Origin: Septoria linicola
Taxonomy: Eukaryota; Ascomycota; Dothideomycetes; Mycosphaerellales; Mycosphaerellaceae
Direction: 5' to 3'
Length of the DNA stretch: 64,000 nucleotides
NCBI GenBank assembly: GCA_024114885.1
Contig: CP099424.1
Coordinates: 620,001 to 684,000, forward strand
The translations under genes were made by a program, and so were the position numbers. Under the pieces are notes generated by a model. That model saw only the letters and a list, made by a program, of their open reading frames with translations, searched no databases and had not been told where the DNA came from. Below are positions 52,601 through 61,835 of this stretch, piece after piece (within the stretch, counting starts at the first letter, position 1; each line of letters begins with the position of its first letter).

Positions 52601-54021
52601 ATGGCGTGTTCAAGAGGATTGCTAGGCAGCTACCTCAGCTCATGAGTCTCGAGCTCCAGTACGTGTCGCCTGAGCTGAAGAACGCCCATGATCTGGATCT
52701 TGCTGTTCCTGGCACGTACGTGGTGGGCAAGCCAGTCGTTCGCATCCAAAGCTTTGAGCCGGTGGCAACTGTCATCAGCAGTAAACAGCGTCCGCGAAAA
52801 CTGGCGCTCAAGGGCAGCGACGGAATCAAGTATGACTTCATCATCAAGGGCCACGAAGACATCCGACAAGACGAAAGAGTCATGCAGCTCTTCGGACTCG
52901 TCAACACGCTACTGCAGACTGACACCGAGTGCCTTAAGAGACATCTCAACATTCAGCGATACGCTGCCATACCACTGTCTACGCAAGCAGGTCTGCTGGG
53001 CTGGGTCCCTAACTCGGACACACTCCATGTGCTGATCCGCGAGTACCGCGAGTCCCGCAAAATTCTCCTCAACATCGAGCATCGTATAATGCTGCAGATG
53101 GCACCAGACTATGATAACCTCACTCTGATGCAGAAAGTGGAGGTCTTCGGTTATGCGTTGGACAACACGACCGGACAGGATCTGTACCGCGTGCTGTGGC
53201 TCAAGAGCAAGTCTTCGGAAGCATGGCTAGACCGTCGCACGAACTATACTCGATCTCTGGCTGTTATGTCCATGGTTGGCTACATTCTTGGTCTCGGAGA
53301 TCGTCACCCAAGCAATTTGATGCTGGATCGCATCACCGGCAAGATCGTCCACATTGATTTCGGAGACTGCTTCGAAGTAGCCATGCATCGCGAAAAGTAC
53401 CCCGAGCGTGTTCCCTTCCGGTTGACGAGGATGTTGACCTTTGCCATGGAGGTCAGCAACATCGAAGGCTCTTATCGCACGACTTGCGAGCACGTCATGC
53501 GTCTGCTGCGAAGCAACAAGGAATCACTTATGGCTGTGCTGGAGGCTTTCATCCACGATCCACTGCTCACGTGGCGGCTGGGAACCAGAGAGTCGCCTCC
53601 AGAGCCCTCGTTCCAGTCCGAACGTAGGCAGTCAATTTTGCACAACGAGAATGGAGCAGCTCAGCTCGTGGGAGCGCCTCCAGCAGATCGTAACTACCGA
53701 AGAGCCTCTGTTATGGGCGGAGACCCCAATGCTCCTCCTACTGGTGAACGTCCACCCAACTCGTCATACCGGCCCCGCCAGAGACACGGGTCGATCGCAC
53801 CCGGAGTCAATGGCTACCCTGCGCAAGATCCGATGGAGAAGGAGGTCCAGAATGCTCGTGCTCTGCAGGTATTGGCCCGTGTCAAGGAGAAGTTGACGGG
53901 CAGGGACTTCAAGAAGGAGCAGGAGTTGACGATTGAGGATCAGGTGGAACGTCTGCTCGCCGAGGCGACGAACCTGGAGAACTTGTGCCAACACTACATC
54001 GGATGGTGTTCGTTCTGGTGA
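46675..54021 (+). CDS. TOR1: TOR serine/threonine protein kinase
   Basis: A single uninterrupted frame of 2,448 residues, the full length of a TOR kinase. The first half is HEAT-repeat solenoid (for example QKVVIRETSAEVISHTFKIL). The FAT domain covers roughly 1250-1830. The FRB domain includes LWHEQWHEGLEEASRLYFG, where Ser1906 corresponds to the residue whose change gives rapamycin resistance in yeast and human TOR, and AWDLYYGVFKRI. The kinase domain shows FIIKGHEDIRQDERVMQLF, GLGDRHPSNLML (catalytic Asp2209) and HIDFGDCFEVA (metal-binding Asp2228). The FATC tail ends NLCQHYIGWCSFW. TOR, in TORC1 and TORC2, couples nutrient supply to growth and represses autophagy. Only one TOR is visible here, as usual in filamentous ascomycetes. 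A frame extension upstream of 46675 lacks an ATG. With FRB contacts intact, sensitivity to FKBP12-rapamycin is expected. Confidence 0.98.
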   Translation: MTTAYSEALSAIFQDLKSRNEHTRQNASQRLIDQVNAAFRELQPGVWTSYYNEVNAKMVAFILSGQDTHERMGGLYALNALIDFKGDDAASKVTKFSNYIKRTLEGNDTSAMIVAAKCLGRLAIPGGALTAELVEAEVKHALEWLTSERNENRRFAAVLILRELAKNSSTLLYMYIPGILGCIWEGLRDQKVVIRETSAEVISHTFKILSARDPQMRSSMLTRMYEESVNGLRRGTVEVVHGSLLTFKELLVQGGMFMHGAKYKDVCEKVLQQQYREHKDPTVRRTVVEIIPLLAGYAPKEFCNHYLARSMQHLQNLLKDARQRNLAFVAIGKIAHAVGSQIAPYLDTILLHIRDALSVKNRTRHSDEAPIFECISMISIAVGQTLSKYMEALLDPIFACGLSDALTQALVDMAHYIPPVKTTIQEKLLDLLSRTLCGQPFQTLGHPTQGKGLPPIYTKEYRDQKDPQHQEHKDQEIALALHTLGSFDFTGHVLNEFVRDVAIRYVEDDDPGIRKAAALTCCQLFVKDPIVHQTSHHAIQVVSDVIEKLLTVGVADSHPDIRQTVLVSLDARFDRHLAKAENVRTLFICLNDEKFPIREAAMTIIGRLTNVNPAYVFPSLRKVLIQLLTEIEYSNSAVNKRESAQLISHLVGASSKLIKPYVDPMVHVLLPKAEDANSEVAATTLRALGDLASVGGEEMKKYIPELMKIIIRSLQDLSSPKKREAALCTLGQLASNSGYVIQPYTDHPDLLTILVNIVKTEPPGDLRRETIRLMGILGALDPYKHQQVMEESPESNLKADFQGVSDVTLIMQGVTPSNEEYYPTVVINTLMEMLKEDTLKSYHSTVVEAVMNIYATMGMKCVPFLGIVVPGMVGVLKDAGTENRLEGYFNQLSGLVKIVRQHIRPHLPIMLEAIADYWHRSTQLQATILALIESIARSLEGEFKVYLANVLPLMLGVLDTDGRSEAGRAAMQRVLHAFLVFGSSAEEYMHLIIPVVVRMFDNADGRYKDRAVRKAAIETIGRLSKQVNISEFAAKIVHPLARVLQGNDSLLKPAAMETLCALIFQLGQDFLHFVPTIDKILVQHRINHTAYNLIITKLKKHEALPQDLSPDERYNDEDEDQYPTEISTKKLAVNQQHLKNAWEASQKSTKEDWIEWMRRFSVELLRESPQQALRACTNLAGIYPSLARTLFNSAFVSCWTELYDQYQEELVRAIETALTSPNIPPEILQILLNLAEFMEHDDKALPIDVRTLGMYAGKCHAFAKALHYKELEFNAEQNASAVEALISINNQLQQTDAAFGILKKAQGYNDVDLKETWYEKLQRWDEALMAYQEREERELAKESKVSFEVVMGKMRCLHALGEWDTLSQIAYDRWVIANSDERRKIAPLAAAAAWGMGLWDIMDEYLGVMKQNTPDRSFFGAILSIHRNHFDEAHAHITKARDGLDTELSALLGESYTRAYGVIVRVQMLAELEEIIQYKQNSHDSEKQDRMRLTWTKRLRGNQRQVDVWQRMLKVRALVISPQENQEMYIKFASICRKAQRPGLAEKSLNSLLNFSSSQHLSTMADGDKESWDIVQQAPYPVQYATFKFLWSNDQHDAAVNALRGFTKTLKDDYEGRMAAAAPYLNNHAPGTLNGLNGVNGVHGIHSTGPFGGANAHPISPREKAELEEWRLLLARCYLKQGDWQVKLHNGDWQSEHVADVLSSYHAATRYHESWYKAWHAWALANFEVVTALTSGDREATDVPSYIVTEHVVPAVKGFFKSIALSSSSSLQDTLRLLTLWFAHGNYSEVTHAVTQGISSVSVDTWLEVIPQLIARINQPNRLVKEGIHNLLVDIGRAHPQALVYPLTVSMKSDAIGRSRSAKRIMDAMQQHSPKLVEQAGLVSHELIRIAVLWHEQWHEGLEEASRLYFGDHNIQGMLATLEPLHEMLRKGPETLREISFIQSFGRDLNEARDWCEAYKSTKEIGDLNQAWDLYYGVFKRIARQLPQLMSLELQYVSPELKNAHDLDLAVPGTYVVGKPVVRIQSFEPVATVISSKQRPRKLALKGSDGIKYDFIIKGHEDIRQDERVMQLFGLVNTLLQTDTECLKRHLNIQRYAAIPLSTQAGLLGWVPNSDTLHVLIREYRESRKILLNIEHRIMLQMAPDYDNLTLMQKVEVFGYALDNTTGQDLYRVLWLKSKSSEAWLDRRTNYTRSLAVMSMVGYILGLGDRHPSNLMLDRITGKIVHIDFGDCFEVAMHREKYPERVPFRLTRMLTFAMEVSNIEGSYRTTCEHVMRLLRSNKESLMAVLEAFIHDPLLTWRLGTRESPPEPSFQSERRQSILHNENGAAQLVGAPPADRNYRRASVMGGDPNAPPTGERPPNSSYRPRQRHGSIAPGVNGYPAQDPMEKEVQNARALQVLARVKEKLTGRDFKKEQELTIEDQVERLLAEATNLENLCQHYIGWCSFW

Positions 54022-54355
54022 ACAAGTTTGTCTTCGAATATCAAGAAAGTTGGAGTGATGTGCTTTCGAGTTTGCTTTCAGCGAGGAGTTGGTGTGGGAA
54101 GATGGGCATCAAGCAAGAGATGCGAGAGAAAGTTGTAAATGAATGCAACAGCGCATCAAAGATGGCATAGCGTATAGTTTGTATCGTATCAGTTCAGTGC
54201 GATAACCACACTGATTTACTCACGACTCTGACCGCGCAGTGCCGTGCTGTATGGGCGGACAATGCCTCCTGTCGACCTTCTCATACCAGCACATCGCATG
54301 CTGTACACTCCCCTTCCTATCCATACACCCTTCCCTTCCCTTTCCTCCTTCCTCT
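54022..54355. other. Convergent 3' spacer
   Basis: 334 bp between the convergent TOR and mL40 genes. The part from 54290 to 54355 is a C/T-rich tract on the plus strand. No gene is seen. Confidence 0.35.
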
Positions 54356-55065
54356 CTACCGCGTCCACCCATGATTCCACCCATCCCTCGCCGGCGTCTC
54401 GGTCTGAATCCGCGCATACTCAATCGGCACACCATTCCAAATCCCGTTCTTCAGCATCGCCATCCGATATAACCTGCCCTCTCGACTCCTCACCACATCC
54501 TCGTCCGTGACCTTTCCTCCTGCATGCAATGGTTTCTGACCTAATTGCGCTCTTTGCTCGAGCGTCAGACCCTCACCGTCGATGAGTCGGAGTTGCTCGC
54601 AGGCTTCGGCCATGGAGTTGTATTGGCGCTCGAGCTCGAGTTGGCGGGTTTGGCGGAGTTTGTCTTGGTAGCGCTGCCAGGCGCGGTGGATGGTCCAGTG
54701 CCGGAGGAAGCGTGTGCGGGAGAAGCGTAGGGGGCGGGGGGTGAGGGGGTGGTGGAGGAAGTAGCGGATGTTTGCTGGGAGGAGGAATGTTAGGTCTGAG
54801 GAGTTCTTGATAGAAATGTGGGGAATGAGGAAGGAGGCATGAGAAGTTGAGATGATATTGATGAAGGAGCGAACAACGTACTTATTCGAGGATCTCGTTT
54901 TTGTTTACCGCCGCCTTTCTTTTGTCGTTGTTCTGTGCTGGAGAATGATCGTGTCGGTTGTGCTTGGGCGAGGCATGTGCGCGCTGTCCAGGGAAGTGTG
55001 GTTGATCGTGTGGTACTCGTATATGATCGCAATAGCGCCATGGTGGGCATTGTTCTTGTTGCCAT
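54356..55065 (-). CDS. MRPL28: Mitochondrial large ribosomal subunit protein mL40
   Basis: Two exons, complement(54882..55065) and complement(54356..54795), with an 86-bp intron; 207 residues. The N-terminus (MALLRSYTSTTRSTTLPW, Thr/Arg-rich, no acidic residues) is a mitochondrial presequence; two in-frame ATGs precede it and the first is used here. After KQKRDPRI the core reads IRYFLHHPLTPRPLRFSRTR, FLRHWTIHRAWQRYQDKLR and LELERQYNSMAEACEQLRLI, the pattern of the fungal L28/mL40 family. The C-terminus (GRLYRMAMLKNGIWNGVPIE) is also characteristic. It is a structural component of the mitoribosome large subunit. The splice junction restores a single frame between the two halves, neither of which is complete alone. 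It shares a divergent promoter with the phosphoacetylglucosamine mutase gene. Confidence 0.85.
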
Positions 55066-55583
55066 TGTGTTGTGCTTGTGATATGTGCTCTCCCTTCACG
55101 CCATCGCCATATCAGTATGGCCGGGTCGCGACTTCCTTCGGGAGAGCCAAGACTTGCGGAGCTGTCGGGCCGATGCACAGCGGATTGCGCAGTGACGTGC
55201 CGTGGGGTCCAGCTTGTTTGCGAGACGAGTTATTTTGGTCTCTGCTGCTCGGCCTTCAAGCTTCTTGTCTTGATCAACACGAGCTTCGAGCACAGCCTTC
55301 GGTCTGTAAGAAGTTGTGTCTGCCATTGCCACTGCCACTGCCACTGCCACTGCCACTGCCACTGCCACTGCCACTGTTCTGTCGTTGTTACATCTTACGC
55401 GACCATCAGCTAATTGCAGTTCCATCACAGCCTCACTGTTCCACCAATACAGCTTGCCATTGAGCTCGACATTGGGTGGGTCTGTGTCTGAAACCTCACT
55501 GAATCACAAGAACCTCAACCACGACTGCATCTCTTCCCCGAAATCTTCTTCCTGGAGCATTCACCCTCTTCCCGACACTCACA
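55066..55583. promoter_or_regulatory. Divergent promoter (mL40 / phosphoacetylglucosamine mutase)
   Basis: 518 bp between divergent starts, containing a hexanucleotide repeat at 55327-55374. Both strands stay open through that repeat because it is a multiple of three, so frames covering it are not evidence of a gene. No TATA box is seen. Confidence 0.45.
55327..55374. repeat. Hexanucleotide microsatellite (TGCCAC)8
   Basis: Eight perfect tandem copies of TGCCAC, flanked by one-mismatch copies (TGCCAT before). It lies about 210 bp upstream of the mutase start and about 260 bp upstream of the mL40 start. Copy number is likely to vary between strains. Confidence 0.95.
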
Positions 55584-57251
55584 ATGGCTCCCGGAGCATT
55601 CGACCCCAAGGGCAGCGTGGCTGTGGCCATCGCAGAGGCTGTCAAGAACTACCCTCGTCCAGCAAACTACGGCGACTTCGTATATGGCACAGCTGGGTTC
55701 CGTACCAAGGGCGATGACCTCGACCACGTCATGTTTGGCATGGGTCTGATGTCGACGTTGCGATCAAAGAAGCTAGGCGGCCAGACCATAGGAGTCATGA
55801 TCACTGCCTCGCACAACAAGGCAGAAGACAATGGTGTCAAGCTCGTGGACCCGATGGGCGAGATGCTGGAGCAAGATTGGGAGAAGTGGGCAACACGCAT
55901 TGTGAATGGAAAGACGCCAGAGGAGACTGTAGAGGCTTTTGGAGAGGTGGTCAAGCAGTTCAACATTGACTTGGACAAGCCGGCAAAGGTGATCTACGGA
56001 CGTGACACGAGACCATCAGGCGCAAGACTTGTGAAAGCTGTCCAGGCTGGCCTGAAAGCTGCCAACGCCACGACGACAGATTTCGGAATCTTGACTACAC
56101 CACAATTGCACTACCTTGTACGTGCCACCAACACAGCAAACGACGCCAACCCGTACGGCGAGATTTCAGAAGAGGGATACTACAAGAAGCTCGCTGCCGC
56201 ATTCACGACTGTTATGAAGCACACCAAGGCGTCGAGCTCAGTGACGGTAGACTGTGCCAATGGCGTGGGAGCACCAAAGCTCAAAGAGATGGTCAAGCAT
56301 TTGCCATCGGAGCAAGAGACTGGCTTGAAGATCACAATCAAGAATGATCAGATCGAGAACGCTGAGGTACTGAACAAAGACTGTGGAGCCGACTTCGTCA
56401 AGACGTCACAGAAAGTGCCTGCCGGATTCACAGGCAAGGCATTGGATCGCTGGGCATCTTTCGATGGCGATGCTGATCGCATTGTCTACTACTTCGTCGA
56501 AGAGGGCAACATTTTCCGACTGCTCGATGGCGACCGCATTGCGACACTTGCTGCATCCTGGCTAGGCGAGCTGGTAGAGAAGTCAGGTCTCGCAGAGAAG
56601 ATCAAGATTGGTGTCGTGCAGACTGCTTACGCAAACGGTGCCTCGTCGAGGTACATCACCGACCGGCTCAAGCTCAAGTCAGTGTTCACTCCGACCGGCG
56701 TGAAGCACCTTCACCACGAGGCAGCACGTTACGATATTGGTGTTTACTTCGAGGCAAACGGCCACGGCACTATTCTCTTCAGCAACAACGCACTCCGTAC
56801 CATCTACAAGCAAGAACCCGAGTCTCCCGCCCAGCTCGAGAATTTGGAGATCTTGCGTGGGCTCACCGAGCTCATCAACCAGACCGTGGGTGATGCTATC
56901 TCAGATTTCCTCCTTGTAGAAGCAATTCTCGCACACAAGGAATGGACAGTGAAGGAGTGGCTCGCCACGTACACCGACATGCCAAACAAGCTGGCCAAGC
57001 AAGTGGTTAAGGACCGCTCCAAGTTCAAGACTGTTCCTGGCACGGCTGAACAGAAGCTTGCCGAGCCGGAAGGGCTGCAGGAGAAGATTGACGCCGAGGT
57101 AGCCAAATACAAGAACGGCCGCTGCTTCGTCCGCGCTTCCGGCACCGAAGACGCCGTGCGCATCTACGGCGAAGCAAGCGAAGCATACGATGTCGACCAC
57201 ATGGTCTCATCCGTAGCCAACCTGGTCGTTGCCAAGAGTGAGGCTTCTTAG
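55584..57251 (+). CDS. PCM1: Phosphoacetylglucosamine mutase
   Basis: Single exon, 555 residues. It interconverts N-acetylglucosamine 6-phosphate and 1-phosphate, giving the precursor of UDP-GlcNAc for chitin, N-glycans and GPI anchors; cytosolic. Phosphohexomutase landmarks: the phosphoserine loop MITASHNKAEDNGVKLVDP with Ser76, the sugar-binding YGRDTRPSG, the metal-binding loop ASFDGDADRI (Asp294, Asp296, Asp298), the specificity segment YFEANGHGTILF, and the phosphate-binding RASGTEDAVRIYGEA near the C-terminus. DNGVKLVDPMGEML directly after the phosphoserine distinguishes this branch (Agm1/Pcm1) from phosphoglucomutase. The start is the first ATG, seven residues before the conserved region builds up. 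A microsatellite sits in its promoter. Confidence 0.96.
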   Translation: MAPGAFDPKGSVAVAIAEAVKNYPRPANYGDFVYGTAGFRTKGDDLDHVMFGMGLMSTLRSKKLGGQTIGVMITASHNKAEDNGVKLVDPMGEMLEQDWEKWATRIVNGKTPEETVEAFGEVVKQFNIDLDKPAKVIYGRDTRPSGARLVKAVQAGLKAANATTTDFGILTTPQLHYLVRATNTANDANPYGEISEEGYYKKLAAAFTTVMKHTKASSSVTVDCANGVGAPKLKEMVKHLPSEQETGLKITIKNDQIENAEVLNKDCGADFVKTSQKVPAGFTGKALDRWASFDGDADRIVYYFVEEGNIFRLLDGDRIATLAASWLGELVEKSGLAEKIKIGVVQTAYANGASSRYITDRLKLKSVFTPTGVKHLHHEAARYDIGVYFEANGHGTILFSNNALRTIYKQEPESPAQLENLEILRGLTELINQTVGDAISDFLLVEAILAHKEWTVKEWLATYTDMPNKLAKQVVKDRSKFKTVPGTAEQKLAEPEGLQEKIDAEVAKYKNGRCFVRASGTEDAVRIYGEASEAYDVDHMVSSVANLVVAKSEAS

Positions 57252-59694
57252 GAACAGTCGATATTTTTACTTCATGGCGACGAGCTGGTCAAGGAGTGCG
57301 CGAGACGCACTTCGAAAAAGGGGAGCTGTATCGATGTCGATGACTCGATACCAGAAGGATCGGTCGTTTAGCATGCGAGCGTGGATGCCTTCTCCGGAGT
57401 TTGGTAGATGACTGCGGCGCTAGGCTAGAAGGCGCCGGGCAAAAGTTTTGTGAGAGATGCCTGAGAGCTTTTGCCGGGCTTGGATGATACCAGGACGAAT
57501 GATAGATAGCATCACGAATTTGAGCAGGATTCGAAAAGTTTGAGTATCTTTCACTCGTGATAATGTCGAGTCTCGAGCGAACGTGTGATGACCATGGCAC
57601 TTGAGCGCCAGACGCCGTCCAAACTGACAGAAACGTCTGCAGAGAGAGAGCTAGTTCGAATTTCTGAGCATGCATGTGGTATTTGCACTTCTCAACCTCC
57701 AGGATCATTGACCTGAGCAGGAATCACTCCCCCATGCCTGCGAAACTGGACATTAACCACGCTCCCAAGTCTCTAGACAGCCTGGAAAAACTGCGTGATT
57801 CATAATAGAGACACATTCGTAAGACATCCCCATCATAATGTGAGGCTTCTTCAAAAGTGATGTCGCCCAACACTGGGTTGTTATCAACTCCGTTGGACAT
57901 TTCTCAGCATCTGAAGCGTCGACTACGCTACCAGAGAGCCAGACAATGAGGACTGTGCACGGAGAGTAGAGTCGAGATGGATTTGATGTGATTAGGGACA
58001 TGCTCCGATTGCGATGTGAGGCTTGATGGGGAAGTGATGCATTCTTGACACTGTTTCCAGCTTTGCTTCTGGCTTGGAGAGACGCTTCTCTGAGTTTGGA
58101 GTGTAGACTATGCTGCTAGAGATCCAGACGGTGGTAAACGTGCGTGGACAATGGATCGAGATGAGTGGGGCTGGTTTGGCAACATGTGTTGTGCAGAATA
58201 TGGAGCAAGTCGGAAGTAGTGTATTCTCACAATGTCCGTTGCTCTGCTCGGCTTCTGTAGAGAGCTCTCTGGATCTGGATCGTCGACTATGCTGCAGAAG
58301 TTCCTTGCGATCATCAATAGTGCAAGGCAAGTGACACTGAGGCGTTCGAGTCTTATTGTAGGCCAAGATCTGTGCCATGACTTTTAGCGTGTATACCCTA
58401 AGGGAGCCAGGATGTAGAAGGAAGGGCGTGGGCGAGGCTGCAACAATTGTTCTATCGATTCATCGCTCTCGACCACATCTCTTGTCATTTCCTGTCATTT
58501 CTTGTATCTCTCAAAGAATGGGCCATGCTTTTCGCCCCTTTTGAGATCGACATGCTCTCAACTGACTGTGAAAACTGGGCGGCAAATGAGAACATCTTCG
58601 CTTGGAGACGGCTTGTTGACGCGTAGAACTAGTTAGCTCGACAGCACACACAGATCACTCATCGCAGGAGCAGGAGTCTCGCTACAGCGTCGCATTCAGA
58701 TAAGAGCCACAGCCGCGTGAAGGATCACAAGGACGAGCTGGGAAAGGCAGGTGCGCGAATTACGATGGGCAGCCACGCGCTGACATGCGACCATCGTTCA
58801 CCGACTGTGCGACGACGCCCTCATGTTGAACTGCACCGGAGGCAACGGATAGAATGACCTATTCCTCTTCATGGACTTTCGCCGTTCCGCACGCTGTGGC
58901 GCGATGTGGCAATCATCGGCCCTACCTGAGGTTCTGGAAGACGCACAGAAGCTCGCATATCGATGCCCGCAGCAGATCTATCTCCGAAATGGAATCAAGT
59001 CACGATACGAATGTCCTTTATCGAACGGCGTGGCTGCTGCGATGACACCTCATGAACCGAACTTGCTAATCCCATTACAGTATGGATGCTGCGCAGCGTG
59101 CACCGATCGAGACCTAGAGCCGCGTTGCCCCGCGATCCCTCTGCTCGTGTAATCACATGCGAACATGCGAGGAACCGTGTATCGCATCTGATTTGGCGAC
59201 GCAAGAAATCGTGCAATTCGCAAGTGAGAAAACCCTCATGCATAGCTGCCACAATCTCTTCAGATCTGCTCATATTTTGCTTGGCCACGGCTGAACCTTC
59301 TTGGAAAAAACAAGCCGACCAAGAGAGCTTCACACCTCTCGGCAAGATAAGCTGCAGCGCTACACGCTTGTCCCGCTTGGCTCGACCTAGACCAACACAA
59401 CGCCTTTGATGCTGCGGAGTCGGATTGCGCTAAACAATTCCAGATGGCCTCGATAGCGTTGTCCAATAGGTGACACGGAAGGCAAGGGCTCTAGTGGCCG
59501 TCGCTTCTCAGATTTGCTGTAGTACCTTCCAACACTGATAAGCTGAGGCTGGGGAAAGCGCGATTGCGCGCGTGCCCTAATACCATTGATGACCACTCGG
59601 CTTCCCACTCTCGCGGGTCTGTTCTGATCTTCCTTCACCTTTTCCCCTTCTCATCTCACCTTCGTTCTGCTTGCAACTTACAGTAGCAGAAAAG
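57252..59694. other. Gene-poor region with degenerate triple repeat
   Basis: About 2.4 kb without a supported gene. It contains a triple degenerate repeat (57823-58335), reported separately. From 58380 to 59694 the frames on both strands are short and without domains; the last 100 bp are a C/T-rich promoter and leader for the permease. Confidence 0.4.
57823..58335. repeat. Three degenerate tandem repeats of about 180 bp
   Basis: Anchoring on GACTAyGCTrC, the copies repeat at 57921, 58106 and 58285, spacings of 185 and 179 bp. Flanking words also recur, for example ATGTGAGGCTT at 57838 and 58014. On the minus strand each copy can be read as a similar peptide (SVVDASDAEK, SIVYTPNSEK, SIVDDPDPES), but each copy is in a different frame and ends in a stop. 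It looks like a tandemly amplified, decayed coding exon. Confidence 0.55.
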
Positions 59695-61835
59695 ATGAGT
59701 CTCGCACGCGAATCCGCCGATTTTGCTGGAAAGGAGTATGGCTCAGCTCCAGAGCCCGCGAGCCTGGGCGAGCATGCGCGTGGACGACAGTTCAGTGTTA
59801 GCCCTGATGACACTGCGATCGTCGAGGCCGACCAGAACAAGCTGCATCGCAGTCTGAAGGGCAGACACATGCAGATGATTGCCATGTTAGTCACGAGACA
59901 TCGATGGAAGGGAGCGCAGAAACTAACATTTTGATCGCAGAGGTGGTGCAATCGGCGCAGGTCTCTTCGTCGGTTCGGGAGGCGCATTCCAGACTGGAGG
60001 CCCAGCATCAGTGGTGATCGGCTTCAGCATTGTCGGCGGCATGATCTACCTCATGATGCAGGCGCTTGCTGAACTGGCTGTCATGTATCCTATCAACGGC
60101 GGTAAGTGACGTTGCTTGATGGCATCCATGGACACAGCTGTCTTTGCTGTGCAGAGTGCAGCGCGACATCAGCGACAGTAGGACTAGCGCAGACATAGCT
60201 GACGTTCTTTTCTAGCTTTCACCATGTACATTGTCCGCTTCATCGATCCATCGTGGGGCTTTGCATGTGGATGGCAGTATGCCATCAGTTGGTTGACTGT
60301 CCTTCCCTTCGAGATCTCGGCCGCATGCAATATCATACATTACTGGCCAGGATCTGATGGAATCAATAATTCCGCATGGATTGTTCCGCTACTGGTCGCG
60401 CTGGTCGCCATCCAGTTTTTCGGCGTCAAAGGCTACGGTGAAGTCAGTAATATCACTAAGATTGGGAAAAGCAAGGCATGCTAACGAGAGATAGGTTGAG
60501 TTTGTCCTTTCGCTCATCAAAATCATCGCATGCATTGGCTTTATGATACTCGGCATTATCATCAATACTGGTGGTGTACCGTCTGATACTCGTGGATACA
60601 TTGGAGGAACATACTGGTTAGTACAGTTCGAAGCTGTGTTGTGTGAGAGACTGTGAGCTAAAAAGTGTGTTGCAGGCATGCCCCATACAGCGCGTTCCTG
60701 AACGGCTTCCATGGATTCTGCACAGTCTTCGTGACAGCTTCCTTCGCCTATACCGGTACTGAGCTCACTGGACTTGCTGCAGCAGAGACCGCAAACCCGA
60801 GGAAGGAGATCCCACGTGCATCGAAGCAAGTGGTATGGCGTATCGCCATCTTCTACATCGTCAACCTGCTCCTGATCGGCCTCATTGTTCCTGCGAACAG
60901 TGAGCTGTACGATTCGCCGGGCTCGTCCTCTCGCCACTCGCCTTTCGTTATTGCCATTCAGCTTGCTGGTATCAAGGTTCTTCCAGGTATCTTCAATGCT
61001 GTCATTCTGATTGCGGTGATGAGTGTCGCCAATTCTTGCACGTTCGGGTCTACTCGCACGATCCAGGCTCTTGCGGCCAACGGTAAGCAGCTGATATCTT
61101 ATCATACTGGTTGACAATACTGACAGTCCACTCAGGAATGGGCCCAAAGCTGTTCGCATATGTCGACAAAGCTGGACGACCAACCATAGTCATTATCCTG
61201 CAATTGCTCTTCGGTTGCCTGGCGTTCATCAACCTCGCCCCAAGTGGTGGAAACATCTTCAACTGGCTTCTGGCTTTGTCGGGTTTGTCCATTTTCTTCA
61301 TCTATGGCAGTGTCGCGCTTGCCCACATTCGCTTCCGTCTTGCTTGGTAAGTCGCACTCGAGATGCATTCTCTGCTGATGACGAACGGCTGACCGTGATA
61401 AGGGCCGCTAACGGACACTCTCTGGATGAATTGCCATTCAAGGCTGCCTTCGGCATCTGGGGCTCCTACATCTGCCTGTTCATCAACATTATGTGTCTTA
61501 TTGCGCAGTTCTATGTCGCACTGTACCCAGTCGGAGGTCCATACCTCCAAGCTGGGCCCTTCTTCCAGGCGTACCTCGCTGGACCGTTCCTGGTTGCCCT
61601 GTACTTAATCTGGAAGGTTTACAGCTGGTTCGCGCGTCCAACACACCGCCCACTCTGGATCGCTATCAAGAATATTGATATCTACACCGGTATGCGCGAA
61701 GGTCAGAAGACCTTGATCTCAGGCGTGGAAGTGCCTGCGGATCAGAGACGAGCCTCGATCAACGAGATGCAGGACGAGAAGAAGAAACGCGGAATCAAGG
61801 ACTGGGCTGTCGCTGGCGTGCGAAATATTGTCTAA
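59695..61835 (+). CDS. Amino acid permease (YAT/GAP1-like)
   Basis: Seven exons: 59695..59885, 59941..60101, 60216..60442, 60495..60616, 60676..61082, 61136..61346, 61403..61835, encoding 583 residues. Introns are 52-114 bp; the third uses a less common GTCAGT donor. The cytosolic N-terminus leads into LKGRHMQMIAIGGAIGAGLF, the signature of the yeast amino acid transporter family, and twelve membrane segments follow, including YLMMQALAELAVMYPINGAF, FGVKGYGEVEFVLSLIKI and the FAYTGTELTGLAAAETANPR motif. The C-terminal tail is charged (DEKKKRGIKDW). These plasma-membrane proteins import amino acids by proton symport; general versus specific uptake cannot be told from sequence. The junctions were chosen so that each exon restores the family reading. 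Regulation by nitrogen source is typical of the family, not shown here. Confidence 0.92.

Noticed and set aside
55096..55463. Frames across the hexanucleotide repeat on both strands
   Set aside because: They stay open only because the repeat unit is a multiple of three; no conserved protein sequence flanks it.
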